Assembly (NCBI GenBank): GCA_964632945.1
Contig: CAZWCX010000016.1
Location: forward strand, 1-64,000
Length of the DNA stretch: 64,000 nt
Direction of reading: 5' to 3'
From: CAZWCX01 sp964632945
Lineage (GTDB): Bacteria; Planctomycetota; MHYJ01; WSZJ01; CAZWCX01
Below the pieces are notes generated by a model. That model made no database searches, was not told where the DNA came from, and was given only the letters and a program-made list of their open reading frames with translations. Positions 43,649 through 52,480 of this stretch are shown one piece after another; the stretch's first letter is position 1; each line of letters begins with the position of its first letter. Position numbers and translations under genes: made by a program.

Positions 43649-43948
43649 GTCGCCCGCACGCCGCGAAGTTCCGATGCGCCGCATCCCGCGCCGTCGCCGC
43701 ACCCTCGAACCCGATCCGACGCCGCGCGGACAGAACCGGTCGCCCGCTGTGGCATCGAGATCGCCGGCGCGAGAGGAGCCCCGCGGCGGAGGCCGTCCTC
43801 CGGATCGGTCCTGCCCGCACACCCGTTTCGGCGCGCTGAACCGGGGGCGAGGCGCGCGAGACTGCGTTTCGATTGACAGTCTCGGCGTTCGCAGGCTACG
43901 ATCCCGCCGACCTTTACGTCACGTTGCCCGCGCGGGAGGACTTCCCCC
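43649..43948. other. Intergenic region before the DRTGG gene
   Basis: A 300-base spacer with no gene. Its 3' part holds the promoter at 43873-43902. Confidence 0.5.
43873..43902 (+). promoter_or_regulatory. Promoter for the DRTGG-domain gene
   Basis: TTGACA (43873-43878), 18-base spacer, TACGAT (43897-43902). The start codon is 47 bases downstream. Confidence 0.6.
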
Positions 43949-45043
43949 ATGTCGCAAAACCTGTTCGTCACCGCCACCCGCCCCAACGCCGGAAAAACCG
44001 CCGTCACGATCGGATTGACGGCCGCCCTCGTCAAGACGGTCAAGCGCATCGGCTTCATCAAGCCGATCGGGCAGGCCGACCGCGGCGCGGGACGCCATCG
44101 CGTCGACGAGGACACGCTTCTGGTCGAAAAAGCGTGCCGCGTTCACTGCAACATCGGCGACATGAACCCGATCGTGATCGAGTCGGGTTTCCCGCTGTCG
44201 TTCCTCAATCCGTCCGTGCTCGAGACGCATATTGCGAACCTGCAGGCGTCCTTCAACCGCATTGCGGAGGGGAAGGAGATCGTCGTCCTGGAGGGCTCCG
44301 GACACGCGGCGCTCGGCGCCTCCTTCGGCCTCTCCAACGCCTTCGTCGCGAAGCTCTTCGATGCCAAGGTGCTCCTGGTATCCTCCGGCGGAATCGGCTA
44401 TCCGGTGGACGAAATCCTGCTCTCCAAGCACTACTTCGAAAAGGAAGGCGTCTCCCTCCTCGGCGTCATCATCAACAAAGTTTCGGACGAGGACTGGGAA
44501 AGCGTCCAGACCATCACGAAGACGATCCTCGAAGACCATGGCGTTCGCTTCCTCGGGGCGATTCCGTACAAGCGCGACCTGTACCGACCGACCCTGATGC
44601 AAGTGCTCGAGGCCCTGCGCGGAGAACTCATTCACGGCGACAAGCAGCTCTCCAACGCGATCGGTCACATCAGCGTCGGCGCCATGACGGTATCGAACGC
44701 GATCGGCCGCCTGGCCGGCCCGACGCTGCTCATCGTCCCCGGCGATCGCGACGATCTCATCCTGGCCGCATTGGCGGCGAAGAGCGCCGGCTGGGGAAAC
44801 TTCTCCCTGACCGGAATCGTGCTGACGGGGAACCTGCACCCCACGCCACTGGTCACCGAGCTGATCAAGAAAGCCGATGTCGCCACCATCCTGGTGGAGC
44901 CCAACAGCTACGAGACCGCCGCCAAGCTCAACAGCCTCGAGGTCAAGATCTCGCCCTGGGATCGGGATAAGATCGACACCATCGTGCAGAATTTCGCCGA
45001 ACACGTGGATGTGGACCGGCTGACCAAGCTCATCCAGGCCTAG
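43949..45043 (+). CDS. BioD-like P-loop/DRTGG domain protein (Pta N-terminal-like)
   Basis: A 364-residue cytoplasmic protein like the regulatory N-terminal half of long phosphate acetyltransferases, but without the catalytic PTA_PTB domain. A BioD-like ATPase domain (about 1-215) has the loop TRPNAGKTAVT near residues 9-19 and VVLEGSGHAALG. A DRTGG domain (about 220-340) has the region GAMTVSNAIGRLAGPTLLIV and PGDRDDLILAALAA. GGAGG precedes the ATG. Such stand-alone proteins are thought to be metabolic regulators or ligand sensors; the ligand is unknown. Possible link to acetyl-CoA metabolism only by homology. Confidence 0.88.
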   Translation: MSQNLFVTATRPNAGKTAVTIGLTAALVKTVKRIGFIKPIGQADRGAGRHRVDEDTLLVEKACRVHCNIGDMNPIVIESGFPLSFLNPSVLETHIANLQASFNRIAEGKEIVVLEGSGHAALGASFGLSNAFVAKLFDAKVLLVSSGGIGYPVDEILLSKHYFEKEGVSLLGVIINKVSDEDWESVQTITKTILEDHGVRFLGAIPYKRDLYRPTLMQVLEALRGELIHGDKQLSNAIGHISVGAMTVSNAIGRLAGPTLLIVPGDRDDLILAALAAKSAGWGNFSLTGIVLTGNLHPTPLVTELIKKADVATILVEPNSYETAAKLNSLEVKISPWDRDKIDTIVQNFAEHVDVDRLTKLIQA

Positions 45044-45179
45044 CGCGGATGACTCAGGAAGCCGCGTCCGCGGCTTCGTGACGAATCCGCCCGCGGGCTC
45101 CTGGGCGCATCAGCAGCCAGGACCGGCGGGCGGAGCAGGATTGTTTGCGAACAGCGCAGCGGTTCGTGAATAATCCGGG
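45044..45179. repeat. Repeat family A, shorter copy
   Basis: Includes GAAGCCGCGTCCGCGGCTTC and AATCCGCCCGCGGGCTCCTGG, nearly identical to 24050-24100, then GCAGCCAGGACCG and GAGCAGGATTG, with an internal deletion relative to the 24 kb copy. It ends TGAATAATCCGGG as at 35-47 and joins a family B element. Confidence 0.65.
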
Positions 45180-45307
45180 CTCGTGGGTCTGCCATCTTGA
45201 GATCCCGGGTTCGGCCGAGGCGATGTGCATCGCCGACGACGAGCGACGAAGCCCGGCGCGAACAGCGACCGGACCAACCCGGGAGATCGGGGTTGAAGCC
45301 CCACAAG
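45180..45307. repeat. Repeat family B, internally deleted copy 3
   Basis: CTCGTGGGTCTGCCATCTTG at the left and GGTTGAAGCCCCACAAGG at the right. GTTCGGCCGAGGCGATG and ACGAAGCCCGGCGCGAAC match copies 1 and 2, but roughly 40 bases of interior are missing. It lies upstream of dapB. Confidence 0.65.
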
Positions 45308-45425
45308 GTCGCGCGCCGGCCGGCTCGAGTCCGGCGAACTCACGCGCACGGCCGGGAGGGGCCGGGCATCCCGCGCGCGGAAGCGGAATCCCGCGGCGGG
45401 CCCGGCCGCCATTCGAGGTACCCGC

Positions 45426-46283
45426 ATGATCAAAGTTGCTCTCAGCGGTGCGTGCGGACGCATGGGGGCCCGCATCGCGGCTCTCCTCGCGGATGGCCAC
45501 GACATGAAGCTCGCCGTCGCCATCGAACGGGAGGGTCATCCGGATCTCGGCAAGCCATACGGCCCGCTCGTGGGACTTCAGCGAATCAACCTCCCCCTGG
45601 TCGATCATCTCGACCAGTTTGTCCATGTGTTGATCGACTTCGCCTCCCCGGCGTCCACGCTGAAGCGCCTTGACGAGTGCGCAAAGCGCGGTTCCGCGAT
45701 CGTCATCGGCACGACGGGACACTCCCCGGAGCAGTTGAAGCGAATCCGTGCCGCGGCCGCCAAGATCCCGGTCCTGCTCGCGCCCAACATGAGCATCGGC
45801 GTGAATCTCCTGTTTCGCATCGCCGCAGAGGTCGCACGCCGCCTCGGGGATTCGTACGACATCGAAATCGTCGAAGCCCATCATCGCTTCAAGAAGGATT
45901 CCCCGAGTGGAACCGCCTTGAGACTGGCACAGGGAATCGCGGAGGCCTTGGGGCGGGATTTGAACAAGGTCGCGGCCCACGGGCGTGCGCAGGGTCACCA
46001 CGAGCGGCCGTCGCAGGAGATCGGCATCCACGCCGTGCGCGCGGGCGACATCATCGGCGAGCATACGGTGCTCTTCTCCAACCTCGGAGAGCGAATCGAG
46101 TTAACGCACCGAGCGCATTCGCGCGACACCTTCGCCGGGGGCGCCGTTCGCGCCGCGCGCTTCCTCGCGTCCGCGAAACCCGGTAACTACAGCATAGATC
46201 AGGCTTTCGGACTGACTGAGAATTCCCCGCCGACCGCGACATCGACGCGCCGCGGCCGCACCCCCCGGCGAATCGCGCGCTGA
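45426..46283 (+). CDS. dapB: 4-hydroxy-tetrahydrodipicolinate reductase
   Basis: DapB reduces 4-hydroxy-tetrahydrodipicolinate with NAD(P)H in lysine and diaminopimelate synthesis. The nucleotide-binding GACGRMG is at 8-14. IGTTGHS and APNMSIGVN mark the conserved core. The active-site segment HHRFKKDSPSGTA covers 152-164, with H152/H153 and K157. At 285 residues it is near normal length, with a short basic C-terminal extension after QAFGL. No other dap gene is adjacent. The upstream region is made of family A/B repeats, so its promoter is either in or next to mobile sequence. Confidence 0.95.
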   Translation: MIKVALSGACGRMGARIAALLADGHDMKLAVAIEREGHPDLGKPYGPLVGLQRINLPLVDHLDQFVHVLIDFASPASTLKRLDECAKRGSAIVIGTTGHSPEQLKRIRAAAAKIPVLLAPNMSIGVNLLFRIAAEVARRLGDSYDIEIVEAHHRFKKDSPSGTALRLAQGIAEALGRDLNKVAAHGRAQGHHERPSQEIGIHAVRAGDIIGEHTVLFSNLGERIELTHRAHSRDTFAGGAVRAARFLASAKPGNYSIDQAFGLTENSPPTATSTRRGRTPRRIAR

Positions 46284-46295
46284 GGGAATTTCTCT

Positions 46296-46323
46296 TGACA
46301 GGGCATCATGGTATGTTTTTAAT
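46296..46323 (+). promoter_or_regulatory. Promoter for the HU-sucC operon
   Basis: TTGACA (46296-46301), 16-base spacer, TTTAAT (46318-46323), in an AT-rich patch. The HU start is about 145 bases downstream. Confidence 0.6.
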
Positions 46324-46467
46324 TGCGAATGGTTTAGGGCGGGTGAGCTGTCCCGGGGCGGGATAGCGAATTCCCGTGCGTCCGGCGATCCCGAGGACGC
46401 TGGGAGACACCGCGGAAGCGAGTGCGCCGGCACCGTGCAGGCGGGGCGATTGAAGGGGAGGTCAGTC

Positions 46468-46755
46468 GTGACGAAGAAGGATATCGTCAAGACTCTGGCC
46501 GACAAGTTCGTCTTGTCTCAAGTCGATGCCAAGAAAGTGGTTCAGGGTACGTTCGATGCGATCATCGAGACCCTCGTCGAGAACGGCCGCATCGAACTGC
46601 GCAACTTCGGGGTCTTCGAGGTCAAGACCCGCAAGCCGCGCAAGGCCCGCAATCCGCGGACCGGTGAGGAAGTGTTCGTCCCCGAGAAGAAGGTGGTCAC
46701 CTTCAAGCCGGGTCGTGTCATGGAAGCGAAGATCCGCGAAAAGATTGCGACATGA
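46468..46755 (+). CDS. HU/IHF-family DNA-binding protein
   Basis: A 95-residue nucleoid protein. TKKDIVKTLADKF begins the helical dimer part. GRIELRNFGVFEVKTRKPRK and ARNPRTGEEVFVP form the DNA-binding arm, including the RNPRTGE signature, and VTFKPGRVMEAKI ends the fold. The GTG at 46468 follows GGGGAGG and gives the standard N-terminus; an in-frame ATG at 46435 would add 11 residues. The stop overlaps the sucC start (ATGA), an unusual partner. HU versus IHF subunit cannot be decided. Confidence 0.92.
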   Translation: MTKKDIVKTLADKFVLSQVDAKKVVQGTFDAIIETLVENGRIELRNFGVFEVKTRKPRKARNPRTGEEVFVPEKKVVTFKPGRVMEAKIREKIAT

Positions 46756-47915
46756 ACGTACACGAGTATCAAGCCAAGTCGCTGCTCAAGACCTTCCGCA
46801 TTCCCGTCCCCACCGGCGCGTTGGCGACCACTCCCGACGAAGCGGCCGGCGCCTTTCGGCAGTTGGGCGTGCCGCGGGCGGCGGTGAAGGCCCAGATCCA
46901 CGCCGGCGGTCGCGGCAAAGGGGGCGGCATCAAGGTCGTCTCCTCCGAGAGCGAAGCCCGCGGCGCGGCGGCTGCCATGCTCGGCAAGCCCCTGGTCACT
47001 CCCCAGACCGGTCCCCAGGGACGCATCGTCCAGCGCGTCTGGGTGGAGGAAGGGGTCGAGATTCTCAAGGAACTGTATGTCGGCATCGTCGTCGACCGGA
47101 AGGCCAACCGCCCGGTGATGATGGTGAGTTCGGAAGGCGGCATGGACATCGAAGAAGTCGCCGCCAAGATGCCGGACAAGATCCATCGCGCGGAGATCCA
47201 TGGGTCGCTCGGCCTCGGCGACTACCAGGGGCGAAAACTGTGCGCCTTGCTCGGTCTTCCGCAGGAGCATCATCGCACCGCGACGGGCATCTTCACCGGC
47301 ATCGCGCGCCTGTTCCTCGATCTCGACTGCTCGCTGGCGGAGATCAACCCGCTCGGGATCGTGAAGGGGCGGGGCGTGATGGCGCTCGACGCCAAACTCA
47401 ATTTCGATGACCGCGCGCTCGACCGGCATCCGGATCTGCAGGCGCTTCACGACGCTGCCGAAGAGGATCCGAACGAGTTGGAGGCGAGCAAGGCGGGCCT
47501 CAGTTACGTGAGCATGGACGGGAACATCGGCTGCATGGTGAACGGCGCGGGGCTGGCCATGTCGACGATGGACATGATCAACTTCCACGGCGGATCGCCC
47601 GCGAACTTCCTCGATGTGGGCGGCGGCGCGACCAAGGAGCAGGTGACCAAGGCGTTCAAGCTGCTGCTGGCCAACCCGAAGGTGCGCGCGGTGCTGATCA
47701 ACATCTTCGGCGGGATCATGAAGTGCGACGTCATCGCCCAGGGCGTGATCGCCGCTGCGAAGGACCTGTCGCTGAAAGTGCCGCTGGTGGTGCGACTGGA
47801 AGGGACGAACGTGGAGGCGGGACGCAAACTGCTCGCCGAATCGGGGCTCAACCTGACGGCTGCGGCGGACATGGACGATGCCGCGCGCAAGGCGGTCGCG
47901 GCGGCCAAGGCCTGA
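46752..47915 (+). CDS. sucC: Succinyl-CoA synthetase beta subunit
   Basis: The 387-residue ATP-grasp subunit of succinyl-CoA synthetase (TCA cycle, succinyl-CoA to succinate with NTP formation). MNVHEYQAKSLLK opens the protein, KAQIHAGGRGKGGGIK is the nucleotide-binding loop, AEINPLGIV carries a conserved ligand, and GSPANFLDVGGGA and INIFGGIMKCDV are in the CoA-ligase half. Normal length, no damage. The alpha subunit gene sucD, normally next, is absent here; a hypothetical gene follows after 110 bases. It overlaps the HU gene by four bases. Confidence 0.95.
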   Translation: MNVHEYQAKSLLKTFRIPVPTGALATTPDEAAGAFRQLGVPRAAVKAQIHAGGRGKGGGIKVVSSESEARGAAAAMLGKPLVTPQTGPQGRIVQRVWVEEGVEILKELYVGIVVDRKANRPVMMVSSEGGMDIEEVAAKMPDKIHRAEIHGSLGLGDYQGRKLCALLGLPQEHHRTATGIFTGIARLFLDLDCSLAEINPLGIVKGRGVMALDAKLNFDDRALDRHPDLQALHDAAEEDPNELEASKAGLSYVSMDGNIGCMVNGAGLAMSTMDMINFHGGSPANFLDVGGGATKEQVTKAFKLLLANPKVRAVLINIFGGIMKCDVIAQGVIAAAKDLSLKVPLVVRLEGTNVEAGRKLLAESGLNLTAAADMDDAARKAVAAAKA

Positions 47916-48025
47916 TCCGCGGGACACGGCCGGACGAGGCACGGAGAGGGCGACTCTTCGTGCCTTTGTGCATTTCTCGCCCGTCGTGAGACCATCACCG
48001 GGGACGGATTCGAGGGGGACGAAGC

Positions 48026-48658
48026 ATGCGCAGACTCTTGATCGTTGTCGCCGTGGCCGCGCTCCTCTGCGCGGTTGGGGTTGCGGCCCAGGACGCCCCG
48101 GAGCCGGGCGCGACCGCCGCGCGCGCCCCCGGGCGACTCACCGACGCCGATCTCTTCGCGATGCTCGACGGGCTGGGGGTCGAACCGGTCAAGGTGAACG
48201 AGGCGGTTTTCCGGGTCACGGTGCGCCAGGACGGCTGGACCGTGCCCGTGCAATTCGCCTTGAGCCGCAGCGAGGAGAAGGTCTGGATGACCGCGTTCCT
48301 GGGCGGCGTTTCCGATCCGGAGCAGGCCTCCGCCTCGTCGTTGCGGGCGCTGCTCACCGCCTACGAGGCGGTCGCGCCGGCGCATTTCTTCCTCAAGGAC
48401 GGTGGTCTCAAGTTGCATCTTGGGATGGCGTTGGACAACCGGGCGGTGACTCCCGCGGCCCTCCGTCGCGACCTGGACCATCTGTGCGCCGGGATTCGCG
48501 CGACGGCGGACTTGTGGAATGCCCCGCCCTGGAATGGGGTCGGCCGGGCGCGCAAGACCGATGCAGGCGGCGGGCCGGACGAAAAAGAGCCGGGAGCACC
48601 GGCGGGGGCGCCGGGTCCGGAGGGATCGTCGGGCGCGGATGCCGGATCCGGAAGTTGA
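48026..48658 (+). CDS. Secreted protein, possible YbjN/secretion-chaperone-like fold
   Basis: A 210-residue exported protein with a signal peptide (1-21, ending VGVAA). Residues about 35-170 (LTDADLFAMLDGLGVEPVKV, VFRVTVRQDGWTVPVQFALS, ALRRDLDHLCAGIRATADLW) have the alpha-beta-alpha order of YbjN and type III chaperone-like domains. The last about 40 residues are disordered Gly/Ala/Pro. No enzymatic motif. It converges with the next gene, stop to stop 4 bases apart. Function unknown. Confidence 0.75.
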   Translation: MRRLLIVVAVAALLCAVGVAAQDAPEPGATAARAPGRLTDADLFAMLDGLGVEPVKVNEAVFRVTVRQDGWTVPVQFALSRSEEKVWMTAFLGGVSDPEQASASSLRALLTAYEAVAPAHFFLKDGGLKLHLGMALDNRAVTPAALRRDLDHLCAGIRATADLWNAPPWNGVGRARKTDAGGGPDEKEPGAPAGAPGPEGSSGADAGSGS

Positions 48659-48662
48659 TCGG

Positions 48663-49295
48663 TTACGATTTCTTGCGCAGGAAGACGATCGCGGCGAGCA
48701 GCAGGAGCACCCCGCCGCCGACGATGTAAGGCAGCGGGATCGGCATTTCCGCTCCCCCGCCTTCGACCGCGAAGGTGACGCTCACGGAACCCGGCTTGTC
48801 GAGTTTCGCTTCCAGCGGAGGCGTGCTGGGCCCCGGGCGCTGGATGCGGGCCTGGGTCCACGCGGGGATGTCGGCATCGAACTCGAACCGCACCGTCTGG
48901 CGTCCGCCCGCGCCGGGCAGGTAGAGGAACGAGGCCTCTCCATCGTCGGTGAGGGCCGGCCCGGCGGCGAGGGTGTTTCCGGCCTCATCCAGCACGGTCA
49001 CTTTGACCGATCCCTGGAAATCCCGCTCCTGCTCCGGATCGAGAATGTTGAGGCCGAAGCGGACGAGTTCGCCGACCGCGGGGGTCGGGGGAGTCATGGT
49101 CAGGGTCAGGACCAGTTGATCCTGCTGCACGCGCTGGACCGCCCGGGGGGCCTCCGGCACGAAGGGTTTGGGGTCCGGTTCCGGGCGCGTGGAGGGATCA
49201 CCATGGTCCGCCACGCCGGGGAAGGCCGCCAAACCGACCCAAAGGGCCAGGAGCGTGCCGGGGAACCACCGGGGTGCCGATCGACGTTCGCCCAT
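48663..49295 (-). CDS. Signal-peptide and C-terminal membrane-anchored beta protein
   Basis: A 210-residue protein. A signal sequence (about 10-29) is followed by an acidic Pro linker, a beta-sandwich-like domain (about 55-165, LVLTLTMTPPTPAVGELVRF, GSVKVTVLDEAGNTLAAGP) and a C-terminal helix (PYIVGGGVLLLLAAIVFLRKK) that would hold it in the membrane with the domain outside. It resembles YtkA/CopC-like or Ig-like modules but has no evident metal site. It begins 13 bases after the HEAT/toroid gene, probably in one operon. Confidence 0.8.
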   Translation of the reverse strand: MGERRSAPRWFPGTLLALWVGLAAFPGVADHGDPSTRPEPDPKPFVPEAPRAVQRVQQDQLVLTLTMTPPTPAVGELVRFGLNILDPEQERDFQGSVKVTVLDEAGNTLAAGPALTDDGEASFLYLPGAGGRQTVRFEFDADIPAWTQARIQRPGPSTPPLEAKLDKPGSVSVTFAVEGGGAEMPIPLPYIVGGGVLLLLAAIVFLRKKS

Positions 49296-49308
49296 TCCGA
49301 TACCCTCG

Positions 49309-51834
49309 CTACTTCTTCTGCCCGCCCGTCGGATGGTCCATTTTCCCGCCGGGGTGATCCATTTTTCCGCCCGGCTGATCCCCGCCCTTCGGGTCCGACT
49401 CCCCCTTCGGCTCGTCCTTCTTCTCGTCCTTGGCCTTGGGCACGGCCTGTTTTCCGGCGCTGAAGCCGCCGCGCGGGACGACGCGCGTCCAGGTCACGTT
49501 GTGAAGGTTGAGGACGCGCTTGGCCATGGAGAAGCAGATCGCTCCCTGCGCGGTGCTGACCACCCGGCCCCGCACCCGTTCGTTCGGGCCGTCCGGTTCG
49601 AAGGAACCGTAGTCGCGACCGCCCAGGGTCTGATGGTCGCGCAGCACCGGCATGACCTTGTCGCGCCACATGAACCAGTCGTCTTCGCCCACGATGAAGC
49701 ACGAGTTCGTGGCCCAGAACCAGTACTCGAAGTTGACGATGTCGTCCTTCCACGAGTTCGGCATCAGTCCGAGCATGGTGTAGCTCGAGGGGGTCGGCGT
49801 CTCTTCCACGGCGCCTTCGTCGGCCGGCGGGTGCCCGGTCGGACCCAGGATGGCGTAGAAGGGGTTCCAGCGCGGGGGATGCAATCGCAGCAGGTCCATC
49901 CGCTGCTGGATGAATTCGTGGATCGGCGTCGTGCCGACCGCCTTCGGCGTCAGGTAGACCGCCGCGCTGATCGCTTGCGCCGAGGTGGCGTACGAGCGGA
50001 ACCAGTAGTTTCCGTTCCGATCGAACGGCACCTTCACGGTGGTCGCCGACTCCGCGATCTTGTTGAGGGTCTCCATGGTGAACTTGACCACCACCGAGCT
50101 CAAGTCCTTCTGGGCGAGGCTGGGGCCGAGCGCGAGTTGCTGCGTGCGCTTGGCATAGGAGTAGCGGACGGCCGCCAGGAGCGCCACGCGCGGCATATTG
50201 ACCGACTTGGGATGGAACCAGTCGTACTCCCCCTCGGCCGGCTTGTCCGCGATCGCGGCGATGGCATTTTCGATCGCCTTGTCGAGTTTCTCCTCGAACG
50301 GGGTTTGTTTCTCGTTGTTGAGGCGCCGCGTCTGGCCGTTGAGGAAGGAAGTCTCGAGGACCGCCAGCGTGGCCAGCAGGTGGTTGGTCGCCCAGATGTG
50401 CTGGGCCTGGACCGGGAAGTCCGGGCTGCCGCCTTGCGGCGGCGCCGGGTTCTTTCCGGAACGGAAGATCCCGTTCGGCTTCTGCTGCGACAAGAGCCAG
50501 GTCACGCCACGTTCCACGTTCTCGCGATAGGGGCCGCCGCGCAGGTGGTTGCGGTCGGAGGCAAGGGCCAGCACGGCCCACGCGGTGGTCTGGACATCGA
50601 GATACTCCTGCGCATCCTCGGGCCAGAGCCGGGGAAATCCGTGGCGGTCGCGATACGGGTTGTGTTTCGCCGCGGACCAGTGCCCGTCGTCCTCTTGGGT
50701 GCGGGCGATCCAGGCCAGGGCCCGGCGCAGCGCGAGGGCGTCCCCCGGCGGGAGCGGGGCATCGTCGCGGTTGGGCGCATTCAGGAGCAGCACTTCGTTC
50801 AGGATGCCGCGCAGGCGGAAGTCCGTGTCCGGGGATTCCGCCCGTTTCCGGAGCGCGTCAAGTTCCCCCACCGAGGTCCGCTCCAGGAGCGCCGAAGAGG
50901 CCAGCAGCGCGTCCTCCGGAGGTCCGGGAGTCAGGACTCGCTCGACCAGGGCCGCGACCGCCTCGGCGGAGGAATGACGAGCTACCGCGGTGATGGCGCT
51001 GACGTGCAGATCCGGGTCCTTTTCCGACTTCAGGAAATCAAGGAGGGCCGCAAGCGCGGCGGGTTCTTCGGAAGCGCCGAGGACCATGAGGGCCCCGGTC
51101 TTGGCCGCAGGACTTTTGAGTTGCCCGAGCAGAGACTTGGCGCGGTCGACGATCCCCGGTCCCTTGACGCGCGCGAGCGACCCATGGACCATCGGGATCA
51201 ACGCGGAGGGCGGCCATTCGGCTCCGGAATCCAGCGTGCGGAGGAGGATCTCGACGGCATGCGGCGTCCGGGCCTTCTCGAGGACCTGGACGGCGCTGAT
51301 CCAGAGACGCGGTTGATGCGCACGATCGAGCATGCTGCCGGCGGCGTCGAGGACCTTGTCTTCGGCCAGCAACGCCGACATTCCCGGGTACCCCAATCGA
51401 TCCATGAGGTAGATCTTGATCTCCGGGTAGGTCTGGTTGAGCGTGGACAGCGCGGCCTGCATGCCCTTCGGTCCCTGACCCTGAACCAGCGAATGGATGG
51501 AGTAGTAGCGGACCCACTTGTCCGGATACTGGATCCCCCGGGTGCGGACCCACTCCAGGACGGCGGGGTCGGTGAATTCGGTCAGCGCGCGTTCGAGTTC
51601 GATGCGGACCCTCTCGCTGTTGTCGTAGGCGGCGAGGAACAGGGTCTTGAAGGCCGACAGCGTGTTCAGTTTCTTCAGTTCCTGGATCGCGGCGATGCGC
51701 TGGGCGACGTCGGCGCTGCGAATCTGTTCGCGCAGCTTGTCGTGGCCCGGAGAAGACGCCCAGGTCTCGGCAAGGAAATAGCCTGTCAGCAGGGCGGTGC
51801 CGAGCCACAGGGTTGCGGTGGCGAGCCGTCTCAT
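49309..51834 (-). CDS. HEAT-repeat and alpha/alpha-toroid fusion protein
   Basis: An 841-residue exported or anchored protein. An N-terminal hydrophobic segment (about 6-22) precedes HEAT-like repeats (about 30-370). Residues about 390-750 look like a squalene-cyclase/prenyltransferase-type toroid: LAWIARTQEDDGHWSA resembles the QxxDGSW repeat, with VTWLLSQQKPNGIF as another unit. The acid motif of true cyclases (DxDD) is not seen, so catalysis is doubtful. The C-terminus has tandem GGKMDHP units. Such fusions are common in Planctomycetota-like genomes. Transcribed from the promoter at 51928. Confidence 0.85.
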   Translation of the reverse strand: MRRLATATLWLGTALLTGYFLAETWASSPGHDKLREQIRSADVAQRIAAIQELKKLNTLSAFKTLFLAAYDNSERVRIELERALTEFTDPAVLEWVRTRGIQYPDKWVRYYSIHSLVQGQGPKGMQAALSTLNQTYPEIKIYLMDRLGYPGMSALLAEDKVLDAAGSMLDRAHQPRLWISAVQVLEKARTPHAVEILLRTLDSGAEWPPSALIPMVHGSLARVKGPGIVDRAKSLLGQLKSPAAKTGALMVLGASEEPAALAALLDFLKSEKDPDLHVSAITAVARHSSAEAVAALVERVLTPGPPEDALLASSALLERTSVGELDALRKRAESPDTDFRLRGILNEVLLLNAPNRDDAPLPPGDALALRRALAWIARTQEDDGHWSAAKHNPYRDRHGFPRLWPEDAQEYLDVQTTAWAVLALASDRNHLRGGPYRENVERGVTWLLSQQKPNGIFRSGKNPAPPQGGSPDFPVQAQHIWATNHLLATLAVLETSFLNGQTRRLNNEKQTPFEEKLDKAIENAIAAIADKPAEGEYDWFHPKSVNMPRVALLAAVRYSYAKRTQQLALGPSLAQKDLSSVVVKFTMETLNKIAESATTVKVPFDRNGNYWFRSYATSAQAISAAVYLTPKAVGTTPIHEFIQQRMDLLRLHPPRWNPFYAILGPTGHPPADEGAVEETPTPSSYTMLGLMPNSWKDDIVNFEYWFWATNSCFIVGEDDWFMWRDKVMPVLRDHQTLGGRDYGSFEPDGPNERVRGRVVSTAQGAICFSMAKRVLNLHNVTWTRVVPRGGFSAGKQAVPKAKDEKKDEPKGESDPKGGDQPGGKMDHPGGKMDHPTGGQKK

Positions 51835-51927
51835 GGGGAGGGTCTCCTGGAAGGGCGGGGACGGCGCTGCGGGAGCCGGACCGTCCTATGGCGTGACTTC
51901 GCGCGTGGGTCGACCACAGGCGCAGCG

Positions 51928-51956
51928 ATTCTAAACGCCGTTGACTATTGCGTCAA
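51928..51956 (-). promoter_or_regulatory. Promoter for the HEAT/toroid gene
   Basis: Minus strand: TTGACG (51956-51951), 17-base spacer, TAGAAT (51933-51928). It is 94 bases upstream of the ATG at 51834. Confidence 0.65.
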
Positions 51957-52000
51957 GCACCGCTGGGCAGAATGGCGGACCCATCCCGGAGAAAAGAACA

Positions 52001-52031
52001 GACCCCCGGACAACGGTCTTGTCAGGGGGTC
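52001..52031 (-). terminator. Rho-independent terminator after the small secreted protein gene
   Basis: On the minus strand, GACCCCC pairs with GGGGGTC, with an inner GACAA/TTGTC pair, followed by TGTTCTTTTC. It lies 35 bases after the stop at 52066 and separates that gene from the HEAT/toroid promoter. Confidence 0.8.
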
Positions 52032-52065
52032 CGCGGCGAGTTCGAACTAGGGATCAGATCATTTC

Positions 52066-52290
52066 TTACAGCGTGCGAACGTCCGTGTCGATGTCGGCCG
52101 GAGCCTCGATCGCGTCATCGGAATCGCCATCCGAGTCACCATCCGAACCACCCGTCGCCGGATCCGTCGGAGCAGGCCCCGAGGAGACATCCGGACCCGT
52201 GTAGTCAGGAGCAGCGGGCGGAGGGCACGCCATGACCATCGCCGGAGCAAGAACCACAACCGCGACCAAGAGAGCAAGGATCCACTTCAT
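52066..52290 (-). CDS. Small secreted acidic protein
   Basis: A 74-residue protein. MKWILALLVAVVVLAPAMVM is a clear signal peptide ending MACPPP; the Cys just after it could be a lipidation site, though the preceding VMA is not a classic lipobox. The mature part is short, Pro/Gly/Asp-rich (SDGDSDGDSDDAIEA) and probably disordered; the DSDGDSD run might bind calcium. GGGAGGTGG before the ATG at 52290 fixes the start. It has its own terminator. The ncRNA candidate lies upstream on the same strand and could be its long leader. Function unknown. Confidence 0.75.
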   Translation of the reverse strand: MKWILALLVAVVVLAPAMVMACPPPAAPDYTGPDVSSGPAPTDPATGGSDGDSDGDSDDAIEAPADIDTDVRTL

Positions 52291-52480
52291 CGCAACCACC
52301 TCCCATACATCTTTTTGTGCCGGCCCCCATCTGGCCTTCACACCGTTCTTCCGGGATACGGAGGAAAGCAACCGGGGTGCCACAGCGGTTCAAGTTCGAT
52401 ACGAAAAGTTAAGTCGTTTATATATAATGCTTTGCGTAGTTTTTGCGGACTTGACAAGCCGGAAAAGGAGTGGAAAACGA

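Noticed and set aside
43949..45043. Phosphate acetyltransferase (pta)
   Set aside because: Only the BioD-like and DRTGG domains are present; the catalytic PTA_PTB domain is absent.
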